Below, one piece after another: positions 51,396 to 63,600 of a DNA stretch of 64,000 nt (positions are counted from its first letter, which is position 1; each line of letters starts with the position of its first letter). The notes beneath the pieces were generated by a model. It saw only the letters and a list, made by a program, of their open reading frames with translations. It ran no database searches and had not been told where the DNA came from. Both the position numbers and the translations under genes were made by a program. The stretch is taken from assembly GCA_036971475.1 (NCBI GenBank), contig JBAIZL010000005.1:63790655-63854654 (forward strand), given 5' to 3'. Source of the stretch: Prosapia bicincta. Lineage: Eukaryota; Arthropoda; Insecta; Hemiptera; Cercopidae.

Positions 51396-52765
51396 CTTAA
51401 AAAATGCATGAATTATAGTTCATGGATTTTACGATTTCTACAAAAAATGGATTTCTCATTTAAAAGGCATAATAAACGCAAAATCGACCATAGATTCGCA
51501 TTGTGCTCTTAGAATTGATCTATAATAAATATTATAAGAGCTTTCGCAATTGTCATATATTTGCTCTAAAAAAAAATGCATGAATTATAGTTCATGGATT
51601 TTGCGATTTCTACAAAAAAATGGATTTCTCATTTAAAATGCATAATAAACGCAGAATCGACCATAGATTCGCTTTGTGCTCTTAGAATTGATCTATAATA
51701 AGTATTATAGGAGCTATCGCAATTGTCATATATTTGCTGTAAAAGAAATGCATGAATTATAGTTCATGGATTTTGCGATTTCTACAAAAAATGGATTTCT
51801 CATTTAAAAGGCATAATAAACGCAGAATCGACCATAGATTCGCATTGTGCACTTAGAATGGATCTATAATAAGTATTATAGGAGCTAACGCATTTGTCAT
51901 ATATTTGCTCTAAAAGAAATGCATGAATTATAGTTCATGGATTTGCGATTTCTACAAAAAATTGATTTCTCATTTAAAAGGCATAATAAACGCAGAATCG
52001 ACCATAGATTCGCAATATGCTCTTAGAATTGATCTATAATAAGTATTATAGGAGCTATCGCAATTGTCATATATTTTCTCTTAAAAAATGCATGAATTAT
52101 AGTTCATGGATTTTGCGATTTCTACAAAAATGGATTTCTCATTTAAAAGGCATGATAAACGCAGAATCGACCATAGATTCGCATTGTGCACTTAGAATTG
52201 ATCTATAATAAGTATTATAGGAGCTATGGCAATTGTCATATATTTGCTCTAAAAAAAATGCATGAATTATAGTTCATGGATTTTGCGATTTCTACAAAAA
52301 ATGGATTTCTCATTTAAAAGGCATAATAAACGCAGAATCGACCATAGATTCGCATTGTGCTCTTATAATTGATCTATAATAAGTATTATATGAGCTATGA
52401 CAATTGTCATATATTTGCTCTAAAAAAAAAAATGCATGAATTATAGTTCATGGATTTTGCGATTTCTACAAAAAAATGGATTTCTCATTTAAAATGCATA
52501 ATAAACGCAGAATCGACCATAGATTCGCATTGTGCTCTTAGAATTGATCTATAATAAGTATTATTGGAGCTATCGCAATTGTCATATATTTGCTCTAAAA
52601 AAAATGCATGAATTATAGTTCATGGATTTTGCGATTTCTACAAAAAATGGATTTCTCATTTAAAAGGCATAATAAACGCAGAATCGACCATAGATTCGCA
52701 ATATGCACTTAGAATTGATCTATAATAAGTATTATAGGAGCTATCGCAATTGTCATATATTTTCT
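51396..52765 (+). repeat. Eight-monomer core module, copy E
   Basis: Last complete core, 3,072 bp after core D, with the eleven-A tract at about 52423 and the palindrome at 52396. After it, only fragments of core marks appear: GCAATATGCTC near 55077, and AAAAATGG with AAGCATGAT near 55193-55220. Confidence 0.88.
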
Positions 52766-55314
52766 CTAAAAAAATGCATGAATTATAGTTCATGGATTTT
52801 GCGATTTCTACAAAAAATGGATTTCTCATTTAAAGGCATAATAAACGCAGAATCGACCATAGATTCGCATTGTGCACTTAGAATTGATCTATAATAAGTA
52901 TTATAGGAGCTATCGCAATTGTCATATATTTTCTCTAAAAAAATGCATGAATTATAGTTCATGGATTTTACGATTTCTACAAAAAATGGATTTCTCATTT
53001 AATAGGCATAATAAACGCAGAATCGACCATAGATTCGCATTGTGTTCTTAGAATTGATCTATAATAAGTATTATAGGAGCTATCGCAATTGTCATATATT
53101 TTCTCTATAAAAATGCATGAATTATAGTTCATGGATTTTGCGATTTCTACAAAAAACGGATTTCTCATTTAAAAGGCATAATAAACGCAGAATCGACCAT
53201 AGATTGGCATTGTGCTCTTAGAATTGATCTATAATAAGTATTATAGGAGCTATCGCAATTGTCATATATTTTCTCTAAAAAAATGCATGAATTATAGTTC
53301 ATGGATTTTGCGATTTCCACAAAAAATGGATTTCTCATTTAAAAGGCATAATAAACGCAGAATCGACCATAGATTCGCATTGTGCTCTTAGAATTGATCT
53401 ATAATAAGTATTATAGGAGCTATGGCAATTGTCATATATTTGCTCTAAAAAAAATGCATGAATTATAGTTCATGGATTTTACGATTTCTAAAAAAATGGA
53501 TTTCTCATTTAAAAGGCATAATAAACGCAGAATCGACCATAGATTCGCATTGTGCACTTAGAATTGATCTATAATAAGTATTATAGGAGCTATCGTAATT
53601 GTCATATATTTTCTCTAAAAAAATGCATGAATTATAGTTCATGGATTTTGCGATTTCTACAAAAAATGGATTTCTCATTTAAAAGGCATAATAAACGCAA
53701 AATCGACCATAGATTCGCATTGTGCACTTAGAATTGATCTATAATAAGTATTTAAGGAGCTATCGCAATTGTCATATATTTTCTCTAAAAAAATGCATGA
53801 ATTATAGTTCATGGATTTTGCGATTTCTACAAAAAATGGATTTCTCATTTAAAAGGCATAATAAACGCAGAATCGACCATAGATTCGCATTGTGCACTTA
53901 GAATTGATCTATAATAAGTATTATAGGAGCTATCGCAATTGTCATATATTTTCTCTAAAAAAATGCATGAATTATAGTTCATGGATTTTACGATTTCTAC
54001 AAAAAATGGATTTCTCATTTAATAGGCATAATAAACGCAGAATCGACCATAGATTCGCATTGTGCTCTTAGAATTGATCTATAATAAGTATTATAGGAGC
54101 TATCGCAATTGTCATATATTTTCTCTAAAAAAATGCATGAATTATAGTTCATGGATTTTGCGATTTCTACAAAAAACGGATTTCTCATTTAAAAGGCATA
54201 ATAAACGCAGAATCGACCATAGATTCGCATTGTGCTCTTAGAATTGATCTATAATAAGTATTATAGGAGCTATTGCAATTGTCATATATTTTCTCTAAAA
54301 AAATGCATGAATTATAGTTCATGGATTTTGCGATTTCTACAAAAAATGTATTTCTCATTTAAAAGGCATAATAAACGCAGAATCGTCTATAGATTCGCAT
54401 TGTGCTCTTAGAATTGATCTATAATAAGTATTATAGGAGCTATCGCGATTGTCATATATTTTCTCTTAAAAAATGCATGAATTATAGTTCATGGATTTTA
54501 CGATTTCTACAAAAAATGGATTTCTCATTTAAAAGGCATAATAAACGCAAAATCGACCATAGATTCGCATTGTGCACTTAGAATTGATCTATAATAAGTA
54601 TTATAGGAGCTATCGCAATTGTCATATATTTTCTATAAAAAAATGCATGAATTATAGTTCATGGATTTTACGATTTCTACAAAAAATGGATTTCTCATTT
54701 AATAGGCATAATAAACGCAGAATCGACCATAGATTCGCATTGTGCTCTTAGAATTGATCTATAATAAGTATTATAGGAGCTATCGCAATTGTCATATATT
54801 TTCTCTTAAAAAATGCATGAATTATAGTTCATGGATTTTGCGATTTCTACAAAAAATGGATTTCTCATTTAAAAGGCATAATAAACGCAGAATCGACCAT
54901 AGATTCGCATTGTGCTCTTGGATTTGATCTATAATAAGTATTATAGGAGCTATCGCAATTGTCATATATTTTCTCTAAAAAAATGCATGAATTATAGTTC
55001 ATGGATTTTGCGATTTCTACAAAAAATGGATTTCTCATTTAAAAGGCATAATAAACGCAGAATCGACCATAGATTCGCAATATGCTCTTAGAATTGATCT
55101 ATAATAAGTATTATAGGAGCTATCGCAATTGTCATATATTTGCTCTAAACAAAATGCATGAATTATAGTTCATGGATTTTGCGATTTCTACAAAAATGGA
55201 TTTCTCATTTAAAAAGCATGATAAACGCAGAATCGACCATAGATTCGCATTGTGCACTTAGAATTGATCTATAATATGTATTATAGGAGCTATCGCAATT
55301 GTCATATATTTTCT
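52766..55314 (+). repeat. 15-monomer unit, copy 1 (2,549 bp), with core remnant
   Basis: The first part repeats spacer D-E at 3,069 bp (GATTTCTAAAAAAATGG at 53484, AAGTATTTAAGG at 53747). It then passes to CTCTATAAAA/CTATAAAAAAATG (about 54633), CTCTTGGATTTGATC (about 54915) and two remnants of the core (about 55077 and 55193-55220). Three to four monomers at the end stand in for the eight-monomer core. Confidence 0.78.
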
Positions 55315-57600
55315 CTAAAAAAATGCATGAATTATAGTTCATGGATTTTGCGATTTCTACAAAAAATGGATTTCTCATTTAAAGGCATAATAAACGCAGA
55401 ATCGACCATAGATTCGCATTGTGCACTTAGAATTGATCTATAATAAGTATTATAGGAGCTAACGCAATTGTCATATATTTTCTCTAAAAAAATGCATGAA
55501 TTATAGTTCATGGATTTTACGATTTCTACAAAAAATGGATTTCTCATTTAATAGGCATAATAAACGCAGAATCGACCATAGATTCGCATTGTGTTCTTAG
55601 AATTGATCTATAATAAGTATTATAGGAGCTATCGCAATTGTCATATATTTTCTCTATAAAAATGCATGAATTATAGTTCATGGATTTTGCGATTTCTACA
55701 AAAAACGGATTTCTCATTTAAAAGGCATAATAAACGCAGAATCGACCATAGATTGGCATTGTGCTCTTAGAATTGATCTATAATAAGTATTATAGGAGCT
55801 ATCGCAATTGTCATATATTTTCTCTAAAAAAATGCATGAATTATAGTTCATGGATTTTGCGATTTCTACAAAAAATGGATTTCTCATTTAAAAGGCATAA
55901 TAAACGCAGAATCGACCATAGATTCGCATTGTGCACTTAGAATTGATCTATAATAAGTATTATAGGAGCTATCGTAATTGTCATATATTTTCTCTAAACA
56001 AATGCATGAATTATAGTTCATGGATTTTGCGATTTCTACAAAAAATGGATTTCTCATTTAAAAGGCATAATAAACAAAAAATCGACCATAGATTCGCATT
56101 GTGCACTTAGAATTGATCTATAATAAGTATTTAAGGAGCTATCGCAATTGTCATATATTTTCTCTAAAAAAATGCATGAATTATAGTTCATGGATTTTGC
56201 GATTTCTACAAAAAATGGATTTCTCATTTAAAAGGCATAATAAACGCAGAATCGACCATAGATTCGCATAGTGCACTTAGAATTGATCTATAATAAGTAT
56301 TATAGGAGCTATCGCAATTGTCATATATTTTCTCTAAAAAAATGCATGAATTATAGTTCATGGATTTTACGATTTCTACAAAAAATGGATTTCTCATTTA
56401 ATAGGCATAATAAACGCAGAATCGACCATAGATTCGCATTGTGCTCTTAGAATTGATCTATAATAAGTATTATAGGAGCTATCGCAATTGTCATATATTT
56501 TCTCTAAAAAAATGCATGAATTATAGTTCATGGATTTTGCGATTTCTACAAAAAACGGATTTCTCATTTAAAAGGCATAATAAACGCAGAATCGACCATA
56601 GATTCGCATTGTGCTCTTAGAATTGATCTATAATAAGTATTATAGGAGCTATTGCAATTGTCATATATTTTCTCTAAAAAAATGCATGAATTATAGTTCA
56701 TGGATTTTGCGATTTCTACAAAAAATGTATTTCTCATTTAAAAGGCATAATAAACGCAGAATCGTCTATAGATTCGCATTGTGCTCTTAGAATTGATCTA
56801 TAATAAGTATTATAGGAGCTATCGCGATTGTCATATATTTTCTCTTAAAAAATGCATGAATTATAGTTCATGGATTTTACGATTTCTACAAAAAATGGAT
56901 TTCTCATTTAAAAGGCATAATAACCCCAGAATCGACCATAGATTCGCATTGTGCACTTAGAATTGATCTATAATAAGTATTATAGGAGCTATCGATATTG
57001 TCATATATTTTCTCTAAAAAAATGCATGAATTATAGTTCATGGATTTTGCGATTTCTACAAAAAATGGATTTCTCATTTAAAAGGCATAATAAACGCAAA
57101 ATCGACCATAGATTCGCATTGTGCACTTAGAATTGATCTATAATAAGTATTATAGGAGCTATCGCAATTGTCATATATTTTCTATAAAAAAATGCATGAA
57201 TTATAGTTCATGGATTTTACGATTTCTACAAAAAATGGATTTCTCATTTAATAGGCATAATAAACGCAGAATCGACCATAGATTCGCATTGTGCTCTTAG
57301 AATTGATCTATAATAAGTATTATAGGAGCTATCGCAATTGTCATATATTTTCTCTTAAAAAATGCATGAATTATAGTTCATGGATTTTGCGATTTCTACA
57401 AAAAATGGATTTCTCATTTAAAAGGCATAATAAACGCAGAATCGACCATAGATTCGCATTGTGCTCTTGGATTTGATCTATAATAAGTATTATAGGAGCT
57501 ATCGCAATTGTCATATATTTTCTCTAAAAAAATGCATGAATTATAGTTCATGGATTTTGCGATTTCTACAAAAAATGGATTTCTCATTTAAAAGGCATAA
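55315..57600 (+). repeat. 15-monomer unit, copy 2, rearranged by one loss and one gain
   Basis: Begins at a 2,549-bp offset (55252 against 52703). It slips to 2,379 bp from about 55.9 to 56.9 kb (AAGTATTTAAGG 56126 against 53747; ATCGTCTATAG 56761 against 54382) and returns to 2,549 bp by 57181 (CTATAAAAAAATG). The loss is explained by one hybrid monomer at about 55829-55998. The gain is one extra monomer near 57015 ending in ACGCAAAATCG. Private changes are AATAACCCCAG (56921), TAAACAAAAAATCG (about 56072) and ATCGATATTG (about 56992). Confidence 0.75.
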
Positions 57601-60600
57601 TAAACGCAGAATCGACTATAGATTCGCATTGTGCTCTTAGAATTGATCTATAATAAGTATTATAGGAGCTATCGCGATTGTCATATATTTTCTCTTAAAA
57701 AATGCAAGAATTATAGTTAATGGATTTTACGATTTCTACAAAAAATGGATTTCTCATTTAAAAGGCATAATAAACACAGAATCGACCATAGATTCGCATT
57801 GTGCTCTTAGAATGGATCTATAATAAGTATTATAGGAGCTATCGCGATTGTCATATATTTTCTCTTAAAAAATGCATGAATTATAGTTCATGGATTTTGC
57901 GATTTCTACAAAAAATGGATTTCTCATTTAAAAGGCATAATAAACGCAGAATCGACCATAGATTCGCATTTTGCTCTTAGAATTGATCTATAATAAGTAT
58001 TATAGGAGCTATGGCAATTGTCATATATTTGCTCTAAAAAAAATGCATGAATTATAGTTCATGGATTTTGCGATTTCTACAAAAAATGGATTTCTCATTT
58101 AAAAGGCATAATAAACGCAGAATCGACCATAGATTCGCATTGTGCTCTTAGAATTGATCTATGATAAGTATTATAAGAGCTTTCGCAATTGTCATATATT
58201 TGCTCTAAAAAAAATGCATGAATTATAGTTCATGGATTTTGCGATTTCTACAAAAAATGGATTTCTCATTTAAAAGGCATAATAAACGCAGAATCGACCA
58301 TAGATTCGCATTGTGCACTTAGAATTGATCTATAATAAGTATTATAGGAGCTATCGCAATTGTCATATATTTTCTCTAAAAAAATGCATGAATTATAGTT
58401 CATGGATTTTACGATTTCTACAAAAAATGGATTTCTCATTTAATAGGCATAATAAACGCAGAATCGACCATAGATTCGCATTGTGCTCTTAGAATTGATC
58501 TATAATAAGTATTATAGGAGCTATCGCAATTGTCATATATTTTCTCTAAAAAAATGCATGAATTATAGTTCATGGATTTTGCGATTTCTACAAAAAACGG
58601 ATTTCTCATTTTAAAGGCATAATAAACGCAGAATCGACCATAGATTGGCATTGTGCTCTTAGAATTGATCTATAATAAGTATTATAGGAGCTATCGCAAT
58701 TGTCATATATTTTCTCTAAAAAAATGCATGAATTATAGTTCATGGATTTTGCGATTTCTACAAAAAATGGATTTCTCATTTAAAAGGCATAATAAACGCA
58801 GAATCGACCATAGATTCGCATTGTGCTCTTAGAATTGATCTATAATAAGTATTATAGGAGCTATGGCAATTGTCATATATTTGCTCTAAAAAAAATGCAT
58901 GAATTATAGTTCATGGATTTTGCGATTTCTACAAAAAATGGATTTCTCATTTAAAAGGCATAATAAACGCAGAATCGACCATAGATTCGCATTGTGCACT
59001 TAGAATTGACCTATTATAAGTATTATAAGAGCTATCGCAATTGTCATATATTTGCTCTAAAAAAAATGCATGAATTATAGTTCATGGATTTTGCGATTTC
59101 TACAAAAAATGGATTTCTCATTTAAAAGGCATAATAAACGCAGAATCGACCATAGATTCGCATTGTGCACTTAGAATTGATCTATAATAAGTATTATAGG
59201 AGCTATCGCAATTGTCATATATTTTCTCTAAAAAAATGCATGAATTAGAGTTCATGGATTTTGCGATTTCTACAAAAAATGGATTTCTCATTTAAAAGGC
59301 ATAATAAACGCAGAATCGACCATAGATTCGCATTGTGCACTTAGAATTGATCTATAATAAGTATTATAGGAGCTATCGCAATTGTCATATATTTTCTCTA
59401 AAAAAATGCATGAATTATAGTTCATGGATTTTGCGATTTCTACAAAAAACGGATTTCTCATTTAAAAGGCATAATAAACGCAGAATCGACCATAGATTCG
59501 CATTGTGCACTTAGAATTGATCTATAATAAGTATTATAAGAGCTATCTCAATTGTCATATATTTTTTCTAAAAAAATGCATGAGTTATAGTTCATGGATT
59601 TTGCGATTTCTACAAAAAATGGATTTCTCATTTAATAGGCATAATAAACGCAGAATCGACCATAGATTCGCATTGTGCTCTTAGAATTGATCTATAATAA
59701 GTATTATAGGAGCTATCGCAATTGTCATATATTTTCTCTTAAAAAATGCATGAATTATAGTTCATGGATTTTGCGATTTCTACAAAAAATGGATTTCTCA
59801 TTTAAAAGGCATAATAAACGCAGAATCGACCATAGATTCGCATTGTGCTCTTGGATTTGATCTATAATAAGTATTATAGGAGCTATCGCAATTGTCAGAA
59901 CTTTTCTCTAAAAAAATGCATGAATTATAGTTCATGGATTTTGCGATTTCTACAAAAAATGGATTTCTCATTTAAAAGGCATAATAAACGCAGAATCGAC
60001 CATAGATTCGCATTGTGCACTTAGAATTGATCTATATTAAGTATTATAAGAGCTATCGCAATTGTCATATATTTGCTCTAAAAAAAATGCAAGAATTATA
60101 GTTCATGGATTTTGCGATTTCTACAAACAATGGATTTCTCATTTAAAAGGCATAATAAACGCAGAATCGACCATAGATTCGCATTGTGCTCTTAGAATTA
60201 ATCTATATTAAGTATTGTAGGAGCTATCGCAATTGTCATATATTTGCTCTAAAAAAAATGCATGAATTATAGTTCATGGATTTTGCGATTTCTACAAAAA
60301 ATGGATTTCTCATTTAAAAGGCATAATAAACGCAGAATCGACCATAGATTCGCATTGTGCTCTTAGAATTGATCTATAATAAGTATTATAGGAGCTATGG
60401 CAATTGTCATATATTTGCTCTAAAAAAATGCATGAATTATAGTTCATGGATTTTGCGATTTCTACAAAAAATGGATTTCTCATTTAAAAGGCATAATAAA
60501 CGCAGAATCGACCATAGATTCGCATTGTGCACTTAGAATTGATCTATAATAAGTATTATAAGAGCTATCGCAATTGTCATATATTTGCTCTAAAAAAAAT

Positions 60601-63600
60601 GCATGAATTATAGTTCATGGAATTTGCGATTTCTACAAAAAATGGATTTCTCATTTAAAAGGCATAATAAACGCAGAATCGACCATAGATTCGCATTGTG
60701 CACTTAGAATTGATCTATAATAAGTATTATAGGAGCTATCGCAATTGTCATATATTTTCTCTAAAAAAATGCATGAATTATAGTTCATGGATTTTACGAT
60801 TTCTACAAAAAATGGATTTCTCATTTAATAGGCATAATAAACGCAGAATCGACCATAGATTCGCATTGTGCTCTTAGAATTGATCTATAATAAGTATTAT
60901 AATAGCTATCGCAATTGTCATATATTTTCTCTAAAAAAATGCATGAATTATAGTTCATGGATTTTGCGATTTCTACAAAAAACGGATTTCTCATTTAAAA
61001 GGCATAATAAACGCAGAATCGACCATAGATTGGCATTGTGCTCTTAGAATTGATCTATAATAAGTATTATAGGAGCTATCGCAATTGTCATATATTTTCT
61101 CTAAAAAAATGTATGAATTATAGTTCATGGATTTTGCGATTTCTACAAAAAACGGATTTCTCATTTAAAAGGCATAATAAACGCAGAATCGACCATAGAT
61201 TCGCATCGTGCACTTAGAATTGATCTATAATAAGTATTATAGGAGCTATCGCAATTGTCATATATTTTCTCTAAAAAAATGCATGAATTATAGTTCATGG
61301 ATTTTGCGATTTCTACAAAAAACGGATTTCTCATTTAAAAGGCATAATAAACGCAGAATCGACCATAGATTCGCATTGTGCACTTAGAATTGATCTATAA
61401 TAAGTATTATAAGAGCTATCGCAATTGTCATATATTTGCTCTAAAAAAAATGCATGAATTATAGTTCATGGATTTTGCGATTTCTACAAAAAATGGATTT
61501 CTCATTTAAAAGGCATAATAAACGCAGAATCGACCATAGATTCGCATTGTGCACTTAGAATTGATCTATAATAAGTATTATAGGAGCTATCGCAATTGTC
61601 ATATATTTTTTCTAAAAAAATGCATGAATTATATAGTTCATGGATTTTGCGATTTCTACAAACAATGGATTTCTCATTTAAAAGGCATAATAAACGCAGA
61701 ATCGACCATAGATTCGCATTGTGCTCTTAGAATTGATCTATAAAAAGTATTATAGGAGCTATGGCAATTGTCATATATTTGCTCTAAAACAAATGCATGA
61801 ATTATAGTTCATGGATTTTGCGATTTCTACAAAAAATGGATTTCTCATTTAAAAGGCATAATAAACGCAGAATTGACCATAGATTCGCATTGTACACTTA
61901 GAATTGATCTATAATAAGTATTATAAGAGCTATCGCAATTGTCATATATTTGCTCTAAAAAAAATGCATGAATTATAGTTCATGGATTTTGCGATTTCTA
62001 CAAAAAATGGATTTCTCATTTAAAAGGCATAATAAACGCAGAATCGACCATAGATTCGCATTGTGCTCCTAGAATTGATCTATAATAAGTATTATAAGAG
62101 CTATGGCAATTGGCATATATTTGCTCTGAAAAAATGCATGAATTATAGTTCATGGATTTTACGATTTCTACAAAAAATGGATTTCTCATTTAAAAGGCAT
62201 AATAAACGCAGAATCGACCATAGATTCGCATTGTGCTCTTAGAATTGATCTATAATAAGTATTATAGGAGCTATGGCAATTGTCATATATTTTCTCTTAA
62301 AAAATGCATGAATTATAGTTCATGTATTTTGCGATTTCTACAAAAAATGGATTTCTCATTTAAAAGGCATAATAAACGCAGAATCGACCTTAGATTCGCA
62401 TTGTGCTCTTAGAATTGATCTATAATAAGTATTATAGGAGCTATCGCAATTGTCATATATTTTCTCTAAAAAAATGCATGAATTATAGTTAATGGATTTT
62501 GCGATTTCTACAAAAAATGGATTTCTCATTTAAAAGGCATAATAAACGCAGAATCGTCCATAGATTCGCATTGTGCTCTTAGAATTGATCTATAATAAGT
62601 ATTATAGGAGCTATGGCAACTGTCATATATTTGCTCTAAAAAAAATGCATGAATTATAGTTCATGGATTTTGCGATTTCTACAAAAAATGGATTTCTCAT
62701 TTAAAAGGCATAATAAACGCAGAATCGACCATAGATTCGCATTGTACTCTTAGAATTGATCTATAATAAGTATTATAGGAGCTATGGCAATTGTCATATA
62801 TTTGCTCTAAAAAAAATGCATGAATTATAGTTCATGGATTTTGCGATTTCTACAAAAAATGGATTTCTCATTTAAAAGGCATAATAAACGCAGAATCGAC
62901 CATAGATTCGCATTGTGCACTTAGAATTGATCTATAATAAGTATTATAAGAGCTATCGCAATTGTCATATATTTGCTCTAAAAAAAATGCATGAATTATA
63001 GTTCATGGATTTTGCGATTTCTACAAAAAATTGATTTCTCATTTAAAAGGCATAATAAACGCAGAATCGACCATAGATTCGCATTGTGCACTTAGAATTG
63101 ATCTATAATAAGTATTATAGGAGCTATCGCAATTGTCATATATTTTCTCTAAAAAATTGCATGAATTATAGTTCATGGATTTTGCGATTTCTACAAAAAA
63201 TGGATTTCTCATTTAATAGGCATAATAAACGCTGAATCGACCATAGATTCGCATTGTGCTCTTAGAATTGATCTATAATAAGTATTATAGGAGCTATCGC
63301 AATTGTCATATATTTTCTCTAAAAAAATGCATGAATTATAGTTCATGGATTTTGCGATTTCTACAAAAAACGGATTTCTCATTTAAAAGGCATAATAAAC
63401 GCAGAATCGACCATAGATTGGCATTGTGCTCTTAGAATTGATCTATAATAAGTATTATAGGAGCTATCGCAATTGTCATATATTTTCTCTTAAAAAATGC
63501 ATGAATTATAGTTCATGGATTTTGCGATTTCTACAAAAAATGGATTTCTCATTTAAAAGGCATAATAAACGCAGAATCGTCCATAGATTCGCATTGTGCT

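Noticed and set aside
57291..59860. A 2,384-bp (14-monomer) HOR step linking 57291 and 59675
   Set aside because: Identical local peptides suggested it, but the preceding monomers differ (TTTTACG against TTTTGCG, CTATAAAA against TTTTTTCTAAA). The match covers only about two monomers and is better explained by a shared monomer type.
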